A DNA stretch of 64,000 nt from Alkalibacter mobilis. Lineage in GTDB: Bacteria > Bacillota > Clostridia > Eubacteriales > Alkalibacteraceae. The stretch is from positions 1 to 64,000 of the forward strand of contig NZ_JADNRK010000003.1 in the NCBI RefSeq assembly GCF_015594845.1. The letters run 5' to 3'. This document shows positions 20,181-29,051 of the stretch, piece after piece (position 1 is the first letter of the stretch; each line of letters starts with the position of its first letter). Under the pieces are notes generated by a model, which was not told the origin of the DNA, did not search any database, and was given only the letters and a program-made list of their open reading frames with translations. A program made the position numbers and the translations under genes.

Positions 20181-21050
20181 TCACTCTTCATCCAAATGTT
20201 TTTTGATATCTCTGTGGTCGACCATAGACCATCTTCCATTTTTTTGTAATCTCTGATGCAATACATTTGCTATGGTAACCGATCTGTGTTGTCCTCCGGT
20301 GCAACCTATGGCTATAACGAGTTGCGACTTTCCCTCTTCCTCATAATAAGGCAATAAAAACTCAAGCATATCCACAAGTTTGTCTATGAAATCAAGGGTA
20401 TGATCGAATTTAAGAACATAATCCTGAACGGCCTTGTCATTGCCCGTAAGCGCCCTTAAATGTTCATCATAAAAGGGATTAGGCAGAAACCTTACGTCGA
20501 ACATTAAATCCGCATCCAGCGGTACGCCGTACTTGAATCCAAACGAGAGTACATTGATCAACATTCCACTGGAAGGCATATCCTTAAGAAACACTTTGGA
20601 AAGCTCTTCCTTAAGGGCTTTAACTGTTAAATTTGATGTGTCGATTATGTGATCCGCTCTTTGTTTGATCTTCCTGAGTTTTTCCCTTTCCAGTTTTAAT
20701 GCCACCGATACTCTCGACTCCGCTGCCAACGGATGCTTTCGTCTTGACTCCTTGTACCTTTTAACCAAGACCTCATCTCCCGCCTGCAGGAACAATATCT
20801 CAAACTTGAACTTTCTATAATGCATCTCTTCGATAACATTTTCAAAGTCATCAAAAAAAACTCCGCCTCTGATATCAACTCCAACAGCCACATTTTCAAT
20901 GTTGCTGTCCGCTCTGCTGCAAAGTTCAAAAAAAGTGGGTATAAGTTTTGGGGGTAGATTATCTACACAAAAATATCCCCAATCTTCAAATGCTCTCAGG
21001 GTCTGACTCTTTCCTGCACCCGATAATCCGGTTATTATAACAAATCTCAT
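20181..21050 (-). CDS. rapZ: RNase adapter/nucleotide-binding protein RapZ
   Basis: A P-loop protein (289 residues) with Walker A GLSGAGKS at residues 8-15 and the conserved C-terminal GCTGGQHRSVTIANVL block. In E. coli RapZ senses glucosamine 6-phosphate and guides RNase E to GlmZ. In Gram-positives the target RNA is unknown, but the link with yvcK again suggests cell-wall amino-sugar control. The ATG at 21048-21050 gives the usual MRFVIITG start; the upstream TTG at 21059 overlaps the preceding gene's end. Its stop is one base before yvcK. Confidence 0.94.
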   Translation of the reverse strand: MRFVIITGLSGAGKSQTLRAFEDWGYFCVDNLPPKLIPTFFELCSRADSNIENVAVGVDIRGGVFFDDFENVIEEMHYRKFKFEILFLQAGDEVLVKRYKESRRKHPLAAESRVSVALKLEREKLRKIKQRADHIIDTSNLTVKALKEELSKVFLKDMPSSGMLINVLSFGFKYGVPLDADLMFDVRFLPNPFYDEHLRALTGNDKAVQDYVLKFDHTLDFIDKLVDMLEFLLPYYEEEGKSQLVIAIGCTGGQHRSVTIANVLHQRLQKNGRWSMVDHRDIKKHLDEE

Positions 21051-21055
21051 CTCTA

Positions 21056-21790
21056 TCAACTCTTCTCCACGTTTACTATTTTGCCCGGATCCACACCCGC
21101 CTTTTCTGCGATCTTCAAACCTTCATCGACCAAGCCTATGTGATTTACCTGATGCGCATCACTGTTGACTGCAAATCGAACCTTGTACTTCATGGCTTTT
21201 TTCAAGTCGGCCTCGGTCAAATGAAGATGGTGGGAATTGATCTCCAAAATAACCTTCCTCTGTTCAGCTTTTTTAGCTATCTTGTCCATGTCCACGGGAA
21301 CCTTGGCTCCAGGGTGGGTTATCATGTTTATTTTGTATCTGTCCATGGCTGATACCAATGCGGCTGTATTTATGTCTCTTGCTCTCTTGCGTAATGCCGG
21401 AAAACCCTTGGCCAACAAATTTAAGATGTAGAAACCAAAAAAGTCTGAGATTTTTTTAATTCCTACTCCGTAATGATACCCAACATTTATAACATCGAAA
21501 AACTTCTCTTCCTCTTTTTTAACATCTATGGTTCCATCCATGGAAATGATGTTGGCTTCAACTCCAAGATCTATTTCAATTTCAGGATACTTTATCTTGA
21601 GCCTGTCGACCTCGGCTCGCATTTTTGCCCAATCCTGCCTTTTAACGCCGTAAAACAAATGACCGCTTCCATGATCGGTTATGGAAATTTTCTTCAATCC
21701 AAGTTTGATCGCCTGCAGGACATTTTCTTCTATTGTTCCCTTTCCATGACTAAAAATCGTGTGTGTATGCAGATCGGCATTGATTTTCAT
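21056..21790 (-). CDS. PHP-domain phosphoesterase
   Basis: A 244-residue single-domain PHP protein. Metal ligands typical of the family are visible in ADLHTHTIFSHG (H8, H10), ITDHGSGH, GVEANIIS, MITHPGA and a C-terminal NSDAH. Proteins of this length and with this spacing belong to the YcdX/histidinol-phosphatase-like branch, but no substrate can be assigned. GGAGG precedes the ATG. It heads the rapZ-yvcK-whiA run and is divergent from murB, with about 150 bases between starts. A place in this cell-wall-linked operon is conserved in many Clostridia. Confidence 0.85.
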   Translation of the reverse strand: MKINADLHTHTIFSHGKGTIEENVLQAIKLGLKKISITDHGSGHLFYGVKRQDWAKMRAEVDRLKIKYPEIEIDLGVEANIISMDGTIDVKKEEEKFFDVINVGYHYGVGIKKISDFFGFYILNLLAKGFPALRKRARDINTAALVSAMDRYKINMITHPGAKVPVDMDKIAKKAEQRKVILEINSHHLHLTEADLKKAMKYKVRFAVNSDAHQVNHIGLVDEGLKIAEKAGVDPGKIVNVEKS

Positions 21791-21867
21791 AAATCTCTCC
21801 TCCTACCACTGATTATATTATATTATATTACAGATTGCCGTATTCATAAAGACAACTAATTTCTTCC

Positions 21868-21896
21868 TTGATTAATATGCCCATAATTTATATAAT
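21868..21896 (+). promoter_or_regulatory. murB promoter
   Basis: TTGATT (21868-21873), a 17-base spacer and a perfect TATAAT (21891-21896), about 40 bases before the murB start. Confidence 0.75.
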
Positions 21897-21938
21897 AGTT
21901 CTGGACTTTGTCCACATATGATTTCGGAGGAAATAAAA

Positions 21939-22853
21939 ATGTCAAATACATTTATATATAGCGAATTGTCAACCTTTTTAAGGGAAGACCAAATTCTTGA
22001 AAATGCACAAATGAAAGATCACACTTCATTCAAAGCCGGCGGAAAAGCCGACTTGTTGCTTTTACCTGAAGATGAATGCCAAGTCAAGTCAATAATAGAG
22101 GTCTGCAAGAAAAACAGCACTTCCTACTACATTATGGGCAACGGCAGCAATCTTCTGGTAAGAGACAAGGGTTACCACGGCATCATAATAAAATTATCCA
22201 AAAATTTTGCAAATTGCACCCTTGTAGGAGATACGATCGAATGCCAAAGCGGAGCTTCCCTGGCCAGGATCTCCAGAATAGCTCATGAAAATTCTCTTGA
22301 AGGTTTTGAGTTTGCCGGCGGCATACCTGGAACTTTAGGTGGAGCGGTAACGATGAACGCAGGCGCCTACGACGGTGAGATCAAAGATGTCCTTATCAGC
22401 GCAAGAGGGCTGGATATGGATGGCAACATCCACGAGCTGATCAACGGCGAATTGGATTTTGGCTACAGGACTAGTGCCGTACAGCGAAGAAATCTAATCG
22501 TGCTGTCTGCAAAAATCAAGTTGAAATCCGGCAACCAGAAAGCCATCAAGGAAAAGATGGATGATTTCGATCAACGAAGAAAATCCAAGCAGCCGCTGGA
22601 CATGCCCAGCGCCGGCAGCACTTTTAAAAGACCTGCCGGTCATTTTGCAGGTAAATTGATCGAAGACTGTGATTTGAAAGGTTTCTCCATCGGCGGAGCT
22701 CAAGTCAGCTGTAAACATTGCGGATTTGTGATAAACAAAGGTGATGCAACAGCCTCAGATATAACAGCTCTGATCGATCATATTCACGATACAGTCAAAG
22801 CCCGTTTCAATGTGATCCTCGAACCCGAAGTAAAAATCATTGGCGAAGAGTGA
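21939..22853 (+). CDS. murB: UDP-N-acetylenolpyruvoylglucosamine reductase
   Basis: An FAD- and NADPH-dependent enzyme that makes UDP-MurNAc for peptidoglycan. The 304-residue protein shows the FAD-binding runs MGNGSNLLV and AGGIPGTLGGAVTMNAGAY, the YRTS segment, the catalytic serine loop AGSTFKRP, and the C-terminal LEPEVKIIG with its glutamate. The ATG at 21939 follows GGAGG by eight bases; the first ATG (21918) lies upstream of that site and is rejected. It is divergent from the PHP-rapZ-yvcK-whiA operon, which also affects cell-wall precursor supply. It converges with comFC with no bases between stops. Confidence 0.96.
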   Translation: MSNTFIYSELSTFLREDQILENAQMKDHTSFKAGGKADLLLLPEDECQVKSIIEVCKKNSTSYYIMGNGSNLLVRDKGYHGIIIKLSKNFANCTLVGDTIECQSGASLARISRIAHENSLEGFEFAGGIPGTLGGAVTMNAGAYDGEIKDVLISARGLDMDGNIHELINGELDFGYRTSAVQRRNLIVLSAKIKLKSGNQKAIKEKMDDFDQRRKSKQPLDMPSAGSTFKRPAGHFAGKLIEDCDLKGFSIGGAQVSCKHCGFVINKGDATASDITALIDHIHDTVKARFNVILEPEVKIIGEE

Positions 22854-23582
22854 TCAGTCGTCCACGGAAGCAAAAACGAGTATGTCCACATTTTTTGCTC
22901 CGGCACCCATTAGAACATTCGAACATTCATTTAAAGTTGAACCTGTAGTCATAACATCGTCAACCAACAAGATATTTTGACCTCGAATTTTTTCGGGGTC
23001 TGTTATTTTGAATGCACCGACCACATTTTTGAGCCTTTCCCGCCGATTCAAATCCCGCTGATGGGCGGTCTCCTTTATTTTGATGAGGTTATTGCTGTGG
23101 ACAATATTAGCTGCCTCGCTGACATTCCACTGGCTTGTCAAGCCCAGGGCAAGCAGCTCGCTCTGATTGTATCCCCTCTCATTTAATCCCGCTTTTGACA
23201 GTGGCACAGGAATGATCAGATCTTTATCTTCAATGAATCCCAGTCTGTTTTCCTTTTCCAGTTTTCTGTATGTCATCTTTCCGGCAAATCTGCACAAACC
23301 CGGTCGATTCCCAAATTTCATCAGGTATATGATATCCTTTATCTTGTGGTCGTACCCATATGCGGAAAATCCCCGATTAAATTTGTATTCCATGGAAATA
23401 CAATCCCTGCATGCCCTTATCCCCGGATTTAATATCTCACGACCGCACTTCAAGCAACGATTCAATCGGATGGCCTCAAGGCTCTCAAGGCATTTTTGGC
23501 ACATGTGATCTTCAGTAAAAAACAAAACTCTCTTGCATGTGGGGCAGTAGCCGTTTTCAATAAACAGAATCTTTTCAATCAA
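22854..23582 (-). CDS. comFC: ComF family phosphoribosyltransferase-like protein
   Basis: A 242-residue ComFC-type protein. The N-terminal half carries four CxxC or CxxxC-like pairs (C13/C16, C28/C31, C43/C46, C58/C61), a zinc ribbon region. The C-terminal half is a type I phosphoribosyltransferase fold with the PRPP loop ILLVDDVMTTGST. ComFC is needed for DNA uptake in naturally competent bacteria but is widespread in non-competent ones. The start is a TTG at 23580-23582, nine bases after GGAGG and overlapping the recD2 end by eight bases, so translation is probably coupled. It forms a two-gene unit with recD2. Confidence 0.88.
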   Translation of the reverse strand: MIEKILFIENGYCPTCKRVLFFTEDHMCQKCLESLEAIRLNRCLKCGREILNPGIRACRDCISMEYKFNRGFSAYGYDHKIKDIIYLMKFGNRPGLCRFAGKMTYRKLEKENRLGFIEDKDLIIPVPLSKAGLNERGYNQSELLALGLTSQWNVSEAANIVHSNNLIKIKETAHQRDLNRRERLKNVVGAFKITDPEKIRGQNILLVDDVMTTGSTLNECSNVLMGAGAKNVDILVFASVDD

Positions 23583-25797
23583 ATGATCGATCCTCCAGAA
23601 GGCTATTTTTGATCCTTTGCTTCAATCCTGATTTTCTCATCACCGTATTAACATTTTGAACCATCGCCTGCAAATACGACTTGTGTCCTACCAGTATCAC
23701 CATCTCCTTGCCCCTGGTTATGGCGGTATAAAGAAGATTTCGATTAAGCAGCATTCTTGGGCCTTTGAATACAGGCATGACAACGACAGGAAACTCGCTC
23801 CCCTGACTTTTATGGACGGTTATTGCATATGAAAGTGTCAGTTCATCCATTTGATCAAAGGTATATACCACCTTTCTCTCTTCATCAAATAGTACTGTAA
23901 CGAATTTATCTCTTTGATTTATCTCTTTAATGATACCTATATCGCCATTGAACACACCCTGCCCCTTCTCCTGAGTCATAAGATCGGTCCAGTCGATGTT
24001 GTAATTATTTCTGGTCTGCATCACCTTGTCTCCCACTCTGAAAAGATTCCCCGAAAAATTGGCTTCTTCCTTTCCGGTCGAAGGTGGATTCAGATTTTGT
24101 TGCATGAGCTTGTTTAATTCGTACGTTCCCGTATTTCCCTTCTTTACGGGAGTGATTATTTGTATGTCTTCGAAAAAGTCGTAATTATTGTAATTTTTCA
24201 ACCTGTGCGTACATATGTCCAGTATGGTTTGTCTTATTTTTTCTCCTGTAGCGCAATTTATGAAATAGAAATCCTTTTCCTTGTTGTTGACAATGGGCAT
24301 CTCACCTTTGTTGATCCTGTGGGCATTGACCACTATCATACTTTCCTGAGCTTGTCTGAATATCTTCTCGAGTTTTACGACTTCCACTACTTGGCTTTCT
24401 ATCAAATCCTTCAAAACATTTCCCGGGCCTACGGAGGGCAACTGATTTATATCTCCCACGAGTATTAGTCTGGTTCCAAGCCTGATAGCCTTCAGCAGAT
24501 GATTCATCAGAAGTATGTCGATCATAGAGGCTTCATCTACGATGATCAAGTCCTGTTCCAGGGGGTTGTCTTCGTTTCTGTCAAATGTCTGATCCTCTTC
24601 GTTCTCAGAGTAGCCATATTCCAACATCCTGTGTATAGTCTTGGCTTCAAACCCAGTAGCTTCCTTCATTCTCTTGGCCGCTCTGCCTGTAGGTGCCGCC
24701 AGTGCGATATTGTAATCCAGACTTTCGAAAATTTCCAGGATACACTTTATTATGGTAGTCTTTCCCGTTCCAGGTCCGCCTGTAATGATGACCGCACCGT
24801 TGTCGATGGATGCCTTTACCGCTTCTTTTTGAATTTGATCCAAATCCACATTGTTTTCCTTCTCGAATCCCTCTATTATCCTATCTACGTTTATTATTTC
24901 GTTTTCATATCTGTATTCGGATATGGAAGAGATCATTTCGGCCACATTTTCCTCGGCCATAAACAAGGGCAGGGTATAGTAGACCCGCCTGTCCTCTATC
25001 AATTGCAACTTAACCTCACCTTGAAGAGTCAATTCTTCCAGATGATTGAAAGCAGTGTCTTCATCTATGTTTAAAATTCTCTTTGATTTATCCACAAGTT
25101 CTTCTTCTTCCATAAACATGTTTCCATCATTGTAGCAGCTTTGAAGTATGTATTTTACACCGGCCATTATCCTGAAAGGAGAAAACTCCTCAATCCCCAT
25201 GCTCATAGCTATTTCGTCTGCGATCTTGAATCCCACGCCGTGAACATCCCTGATCATTTTGTAGGGATTTTCCTTTATTACGCTTATTGTGTTTTCCTTA
25301 TATACTTTATACACTCTCATGGCCAGTGATGAGGAAATTCCGTATTCCCCCAAAAACATAATTATATCCATAACTTCCCGATGCTCGTTAAAGGAATCGG
25401 AAATCCTTTCAGCTGTCTTGGTCCCGATCCCTTCAACTTCTGTAAGTCTTTGAGGATTATATCTTATTATGTCCAAAACCTCTTCTCCAAATCTGTCTAT
25501 CAGCAGTCTGGCTTTTTTTTCACCAATGCCCGAGATCAAACCTGATGCAAGGTATTTCTCCATGCCTTCCAATGTCTCTGGCACTTCTATTTTGAAGCTG
25601 TGCGCCTTCATCTGCATGCCAAAACTGGGGTGATCGGTCCAAACTCCCTTTATCGTGATGTACTCTCCTTCATTAAGGCCGGGAAAAGTTCCTGTAACCG
25701 TTATGAGATTGTTTCCGCTCTCAAGATCCATCACCGTAAAGTTGTTGAGCTCATTTCTGTATATTATGTTGTGTATATATCCGGACAGTTTTTCCAT
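23575..25797 (-). CDS. recD2: RecD2 family ATP-dependent DNA helicase
   Basis: A 740-residue SF1B helicase of the RecD-like class that works without RecBC. An N-terminal OB-like domain and tandem helix-hairpin-helix motifs (ISGIGEKKARLL, VEGIGTKTAERI, VHGVGFKIADEI) precede the motor. The motor shows Walker A TGGPGTGKTT (339-348), Walker B VDEASMID and the C-terminal TVHKSQGSEFPVVVMP motif. The enzyme unwinds 5' to 3' and is tied to replication fork repair and mismatch repair in Bacillus and Deinococcus. A GGGAG site precedes the ATG. It overlaps comFC downstream by eight bases. Confidence 0.95.
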   Translation of the reverse strand: MEKLSGYIHNIIYRNELNNFTVMDLESGNNLITVTGTFPGLNEGEYITIKGVWTDHPSFGMQMKAHSFKIEVPETLEGMEKYLASGLISGIGEKKARLLIDRFGEEVLDIIRYNPQRLTEVEGIGTKTAERISDSFNEHREVMDIIMFLGEYGISSSLAMRVYKVYKENTISVIKENPYKMIRDVHGVGFKIADEIAMSMGIEEFSPFRIMAGVKYILQSCYNDGNMFMEEEELVDKSKRILNIDEDTAFNHLEELTLQGEVKLQLIEDRRVYYTLPLFMAEENVAEMISSISEYRYENEIINVDRIIEGFEKENNVDLDQIQKEAVKASIDNGAVIITGGPGTGKTTIIKCILEIFESLDYNIALAAPTGRAAKRMKEATGFEAKTIHRMLEYGYSENEEDQTFDRNEDNPLEQDLIIVDEASMIDILLMNHLLKAIRLGTRLILVGDINQLPSVGPGNVLKDLIESQVVEVVKLEKIFRQAQESMIVVNAHRINKGEMPIVNNKEKDFYFINCATGEKIRQTILDICTHRLKNYNNYDFFEDIQIITPVKKGNTGTYELNKLMQQNLNPPSTGKEEANFSGNLFRVGDKVMQTRNNYNIDWTDLMTQEKGQGVFNGDIGIIKEINQRDKFVTVLFDEERKVVYTFDQMDELTLSYAITVHKSQGSEFPVVVMPVFKGPRMLLNRNLLYTAITRGKEMVILVGHKSYLQAMVQNVNTVMRKSGLKQRIKNSLLEDRSFD

Positions 25798-25875
25798 TAA
25801 AAATCTCCCTTGTCGTTGTAAGGTAAATTATATCACAATGTCCCCTGCTTTCAGCTTTTTTCAGTTCCCAAAGTG

Positions 25876-25907
25876 AAAAATGGATCCCAATATCAGGGAT
25901 CCATTTT
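25876..25907 (-). terminator. fabV terminator
   Basis: AAAATGGATCCC and its exact complement (25877-25888 and 25896-25907) form a 12-base stem with a 7-base loop. On the minus strand it ends in TTTTT, four bases past the fabV stop. Confidence 0.9.
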
Positions 25908-25910
25908 AAA

Positions 25911-27107
25911 TCAAACCAGTTCTATTTTTGCCAATTCCTCCAAATCGACATCTTCGCCGTAGTCGACGTTGTCGAATTCAAAACCGTTTATCTTCATAAA
26001 GTCTTCAACAAAGCCTTCAATATCTGTGATATCCCTCACATTTTCATTTGTCACATCTTTGAGGATACTTTCAACTTTGTTCTGTATCTCTTCTTCCAAT
26101 TCCAAATTGTCGGGACGAACCCTGCCGTTCTCATCAACAATCCTGTTTTCCCCATATATCATATCTCTGAAGAGTCTGTACTTCTGTTCGATTTCTCCCT
26201 CGTGGGTTCCCGCTTCCTTCATTACCTTGTACAAAACTGCGCCGTAAACGGGGAATATGGGTATGTATATGCTGGCTTTGGTCACTATCGCCTTGCTGGA
26301 AGATATAAGCGCTTCTCCATGATATTTTTCACCAATGCTCGCCTGTAGGATACTTGCCGTTTTTTCAAGATGTTTCTTTGCCTGTCCTATTGTCCCGTCC
26401 TTATAAATAGGATAAGTTGCTTTTGATCCAAGATATGTGTAAGCGATGGTCTTGAATCCTTCTGCCAGGACTCCTTCTTCTTCCAACATGTCCACCCACA
26501 TTTTCCAGTCTTCACCGCCCATGACTTTTATTGTGTCCTGGATCTCCTCTTCCGTAGCCGCTTCCATTACCTCTTCTTTGAGGTTAAGACTGTTTATATC
26601 TATAGAATACCCTCTTACTTCTTCCCCTATGCTCTTTAAAACAGATGAGTACGTTGTCCCGTCTGTAGGATCTGTACGTCTGTTTGACGCCAGGCTATAT
26701 ATCAGCAGATCTATTTTCCCGTATTTGTCCTTGATGTAACTTATGACCTGATCTTTCATTTCCTTAGAGAACGCATCTCCTACAAAATCTTTAAACTCCA
26801 GACCCTCTTCTCTTGCAAATTGTTGAAAGAAGACATTGTTCCACCATCCGGCTGTTCCTGTTTTTGATTTCCCTTTCGGCGGCAGTTCAAAAGATACATT
26901 GATAGTGGAAGCGCCGCAGCCAAATCCCAATGCTATTCTACTTGCCAGACCGTAACCTGAAGAACCGCCGATAATCAGCACTTTTTCCGGCCCCTTAAAC
27001 TTTCCCGCCTCCTTTACGTAGTCTATTTGCCTTCTCACATTTTCCTTGCATCCAATAGGATGGACCCTTACACAAATGTTGTTTTTTACAACCGGTTTTA
27101 TTATCAT
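25911..27107 (-). CDS. fabV: Trans-2-enoyl-ACP/CoA reductase FabV
   Basis: An NADH-dependent enoyl reductase, 398 residues, the usual FabV/TER length. The cofactor loop IIGGSSGYGLASRIAL is visible, and the Y-x8-K active site falls at Y235 and K244, with another conserved Y at 225. It catalyses the last step of each fatty-acid elongation round, or crotonyl-CoA reduction in TER enzymes. Placement opposite the acc-fab operon, which has no FabI, FabK or FabL, argues for the fatty-acid role. GGAGGG lies seven bases before the ATG. Its promoter overlaps the putative FabT-like operators, so it should be regulated together with the divergent operon. FabV enzymes are known to resist triclosan. Confidence 0.94.
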   Translation of the reverse strand: MIIKPVVKNNICVRVHPIGCKENVRRQIDYVKEAGKFKGPEKVLIIGGSSGYGLASRIALGFGCGASTINVSFELPPKGKSKTGTAGWWNNVFFQQFAREEGLEFKDFVGDAFSKEMKDQVISYIKDKYGKIDLLIYSLASNRRTDPTDGTTYSSVLKSIGEEVRGYSIDINSLNLKEEVMEAATEEEIQDTIKVMGGEDWKMWVDMLEEEGVLAEGFKTIAYTYLGSKATYPIYKDGTIGQAKKHLEKTASILQASIGEKYHGEALISSSKAIVTKASIYIPIFPVYGAVLYKVMKEAGTHEGEIEQKYRLFRDMIYGENRIVDENGRVRPDNLELEEEIQNKVESILKDVTNENVRDITDIEGFVEDFMKINGFEFDNVDYGEDVDLEELAKIELV

Positions 27108-27136
27108 TAATATTCCCTCCAGAATTTCTTTTTAGG

Positions 27137-27165
27137 TTGACAATTCAATTACTTTGTATTATATT
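27137..27165 (+). promoter_or_regulatory. Promoter of the acc-fab operon
   Basis: TTGACA (27137-27142), a 17-base spacer and TATATT (27160-27165), about 70 bases before accB. Confidence 0.8.
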
Positions 27166-27187
27166 GCAAATATACTTTGATTGTCAA
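27158..27187 (-). promoter_or_regulatory. fabV promoter, consensus, overlapping the acc-fab promoter
   Basis: On the minus strand a perfect TTGACA (27182-27187), an 18-base spacer and a perfect TATAAT (27158-27163). The -35 lies inside the first palindromic operator and the -10 overlaps the -10 of the divergent acc-fab promoter. Confidence 0.8.
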
Positions 27188-27204
27188 AGAATTTGATTGT
27201 CAAA
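27176..27204. promoter_or_regulatory. Two FabT-like operators (TTTGATTGTCAAA, twice)
   Basis: The identical 13-base palindrome occurs at 27176-27188 and 27192-27204, with centres 16 bases apart. Its arms, TTTGA and TCAAA, match the published core of the FabT operator (TTTGA-N3-TCAAA), recognised by the MarR-type fatty-acid repressor FabT in streptococci and relatives. Site 1 covers the fabV -35. Both sites lie just downstream of the acc-fab -10, so one repressor could close both directions. No fabT gene is in the window. FapR sites look different and were not seen. Confidence 0.7.
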
Positions 27205-27234
27205 ATAAGATGTAATTTTTTAGGAGGCTTACAC

Positions 27235-27693
27235 TTGGAATTAAATGAAATAATATCCATCATCGAAAAACTTGAAAACAGCAATATTACGGACTTCTAT
27301 TTAAAAGAAGCAGATTTTGAAATGAATATAGTAAAAAAAACAGCTAATATCACAGCTTCTCAGGCTGTTACCCTTCCTGAGAATGTAATAGGGCAAATTC
27401 ATTCAGTGCCTGCAGTTCCCGCAAGCACTACTGAATCCATGTCTGAAAACACAGTAAAAATCACTTCCCCACTGGTAGGCATTTATTATGAGGCCGCCTC
27501 CCCCGAGGCGCCTCCTTTTAAGCGCCCCGGCGATACCGTAAAAGAAGGCGAAGTCGTATGCATCCTGGAAGCCATGAAGGTCTTCAATGAAATAAAAAGC
27601 CCTTGGAATGGAATCGTCAAAGAAGTACTTGTATCGAATCAGGACATCGTAGAATATGACCAGACACTCATGATAATAGAAAGGACCAACTGA
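27235..27693 (+). CDS. accB: Acetyl-CoA carboxylase biotin carboxyl carrier protein
   Basis: Carries biotin for acetyl-CoA carboxylase, the first step of fatty-acid synthesis. The 152-residue protein ends in the biotinyl domain with GDTVKEGEVVCILEAMKVFN; biotin attaches to K115 of EAMKV. An Ala/Pro/Ser/Thr-rich linker (TASQAVTLPENV and on) precedes it, followed by the beta-thumb residues typical of AccB. The start is the TTG at 27235, seven bases after AGGAGG; the frame is open upstream without a ribosome site. It is the first gene of the accBCDA-fab operon, with accC one base behind. Confidence 0.94.
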   Translation: MELNEIISIIEKLENSNITDFYLKEADFEMNIVKKTANITASQAVTLPENVIGQIHSVPAVPASTTESMSENTVKITSPLVGIYYEAASPEAPPFKRPGDTVKEGEVVCILEAMKVFNEIKSPWNGIVKEVLVSNQDIVEYDQTLMIIERTN

Positions 27694-27694
27694 C

Positions 27695-29041
27695 ATGGCC
27701 CCTTTTACAAGAGTCCTAATTGCCAACAGAGGCGAAATCGCCGTACGGATCATCAGAGCATTGAAAGAGATGGACATAGAATCGGTAGCAGTTTACTCGA
27801 CTGCCGACAAAGACAGCCTTCATGTAGCTTTAGCTGATTATTCCATATGCATAGGTTCAGGTTCGCCAAAAGACAGTTACCTTAATATGGAAAGAATACT
27901 CAGTACAGCCGTAACTCTTGGAGTGGACGCCATACATCCTGGATACGGATTTCTTTCTGAAAACAGCAGATTTGCAAAAATGTGCGAAGAGTGCAAGATA
28001 ACCTTTATCGGCCCTGATTCTCAAGCCATTTTAAACATGGGAAACAAGTCTACAGCCCGGGATCTGATGATCAAAAGCGGAGTACCGGTCATCCCAGGTT
28101 CTGACGGTCCTATCTCGGACATATCCGAAGCCTACGATGTAGCTGAAAAAATCGGATTCCCCGTCATCATTAAAGCTTCCATGGGAGGCGGAGGCAAGGG
28201 AATGCGTATTGTCAACACTAAAGAAGAATTGGAAAGTTTTGTTACTCAGGCAAAAAATGAAGCGCAGAATGCTTTCGGAGATTCTTCCGTTTACATCGAA
28301 AAATACATTAGCGAATCAAGACACGTGGAGTTCCAAATCCTGGCCGACAAATTTGGAACTACTGTTCATTTGTTCGACAGGGAATGCTCCATTCAAAGAA
28401 ACAATCAAAAGATGATCGAAGAAGCTCCGTCTTCCTGTGTTCAAGAGTCCCTTAGACAAAAGATGGGCGACAGTGCCATAGCTGCAGCCAAGGCGATAAA
28501 TTATTATAGTGCCGGAACTGTTGAATTCTTGCTTGACATGGATAACAACTATTATTTTATAGAAATGAATACACGTATTCAGGTCGAACATCCTACTACA
28601 GAAATGATAACAGGTGTCGATCTTCTTAAAGAACAGATACGAATCGCTCAAAACGAGAAATTGACATTTACCCAGGAGGATTTGAGCGTTCGGGGGCATG
28701 CCATAGAATGCAGGATCAATGCCGAAGACCCCGAAAATAATTTTGCCCCAAGCGCCGGAACCATATCGGATTTGCATCTACCCGGCGGAAACGGTGTTAG
28801 AGTTGATACCCATATATATCCCGGTTATAAAATCCCGGTTTTTTATGATTCCATGCTATGCAAAATAATCTGCTGGAGTCCTACTCGAAACGAAGCCATC
28901 AATAAAATGAAACGGGCTTTGGATGAACTTGTGGTCGGTGGGATCAAAACCAATGCAACTCTTCAAAAACGAATTTTGAACCATCCGGATTTTCTGGAAG
29001 GCGATATAAGTACGAGTTTTGTAAATAAAATAATCGGATAG
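27695..29041 (+). CDS. accC: Acetyl-CoA carboxylase biotin carboxylase subunit
   Basis: Carboxylates the biotin on AccB using ATP and bicarbonate. At 448 residues it has the standard AccC length. The ATP-grasp signatures are visible: VLIANRGEIAVRIIRA at the start, HPGYGFLSEN, KASMGGGGKGMRIV (glycine-rich lid), YIEKYISESRHVEFQIL and EMNTRIQVEHPTTEMITG with the catalytic E and R. It begins one base after the accB stop, so translation is probably coupled. The partners AccD and AccA follow directly, giving all four subunits in one transcript. Confidence 0.97.
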   Translation: MAPFTRVLIANRGEIAVRIIRALKEMDIESVAVYSTADKDSLHVALADYSICIGSGSPKDSYLNMERILSTAVTLGVDAIHPGYGFLSENSRFAKMCEECKITFIGPDSQAILNMGNKSTARDLMIKSGVPVIPGSDGPISDISEAYDVAEKIGFPVIIKASMGGGGKGMRIVNTKEELESFVTQAKNEAQNAFGDSSVYIEKYISESRHVEFQILADKFGTTVHLFDRECSIQRNNQKMIEEAPSSCVQESLRQKMGDSAIAAAKAINYYSAGTVEFLLDMDNNYYFIEMNTRIQVEHPTTEMITGVDLLKEQIRIAQNEKLTFTQEDLSVRGHAIECRINAEDPENNFAPSAGTISDLHLPGGNGVRVDTHIYPGYKIPVFYDSMLCKIICWSPTRNEAINKMKRALDELVVGGIKTNATLQKRILNHPDFLEGDISTSFVNKIIG

Positions 29042-29051
29042 GTTTGATATA

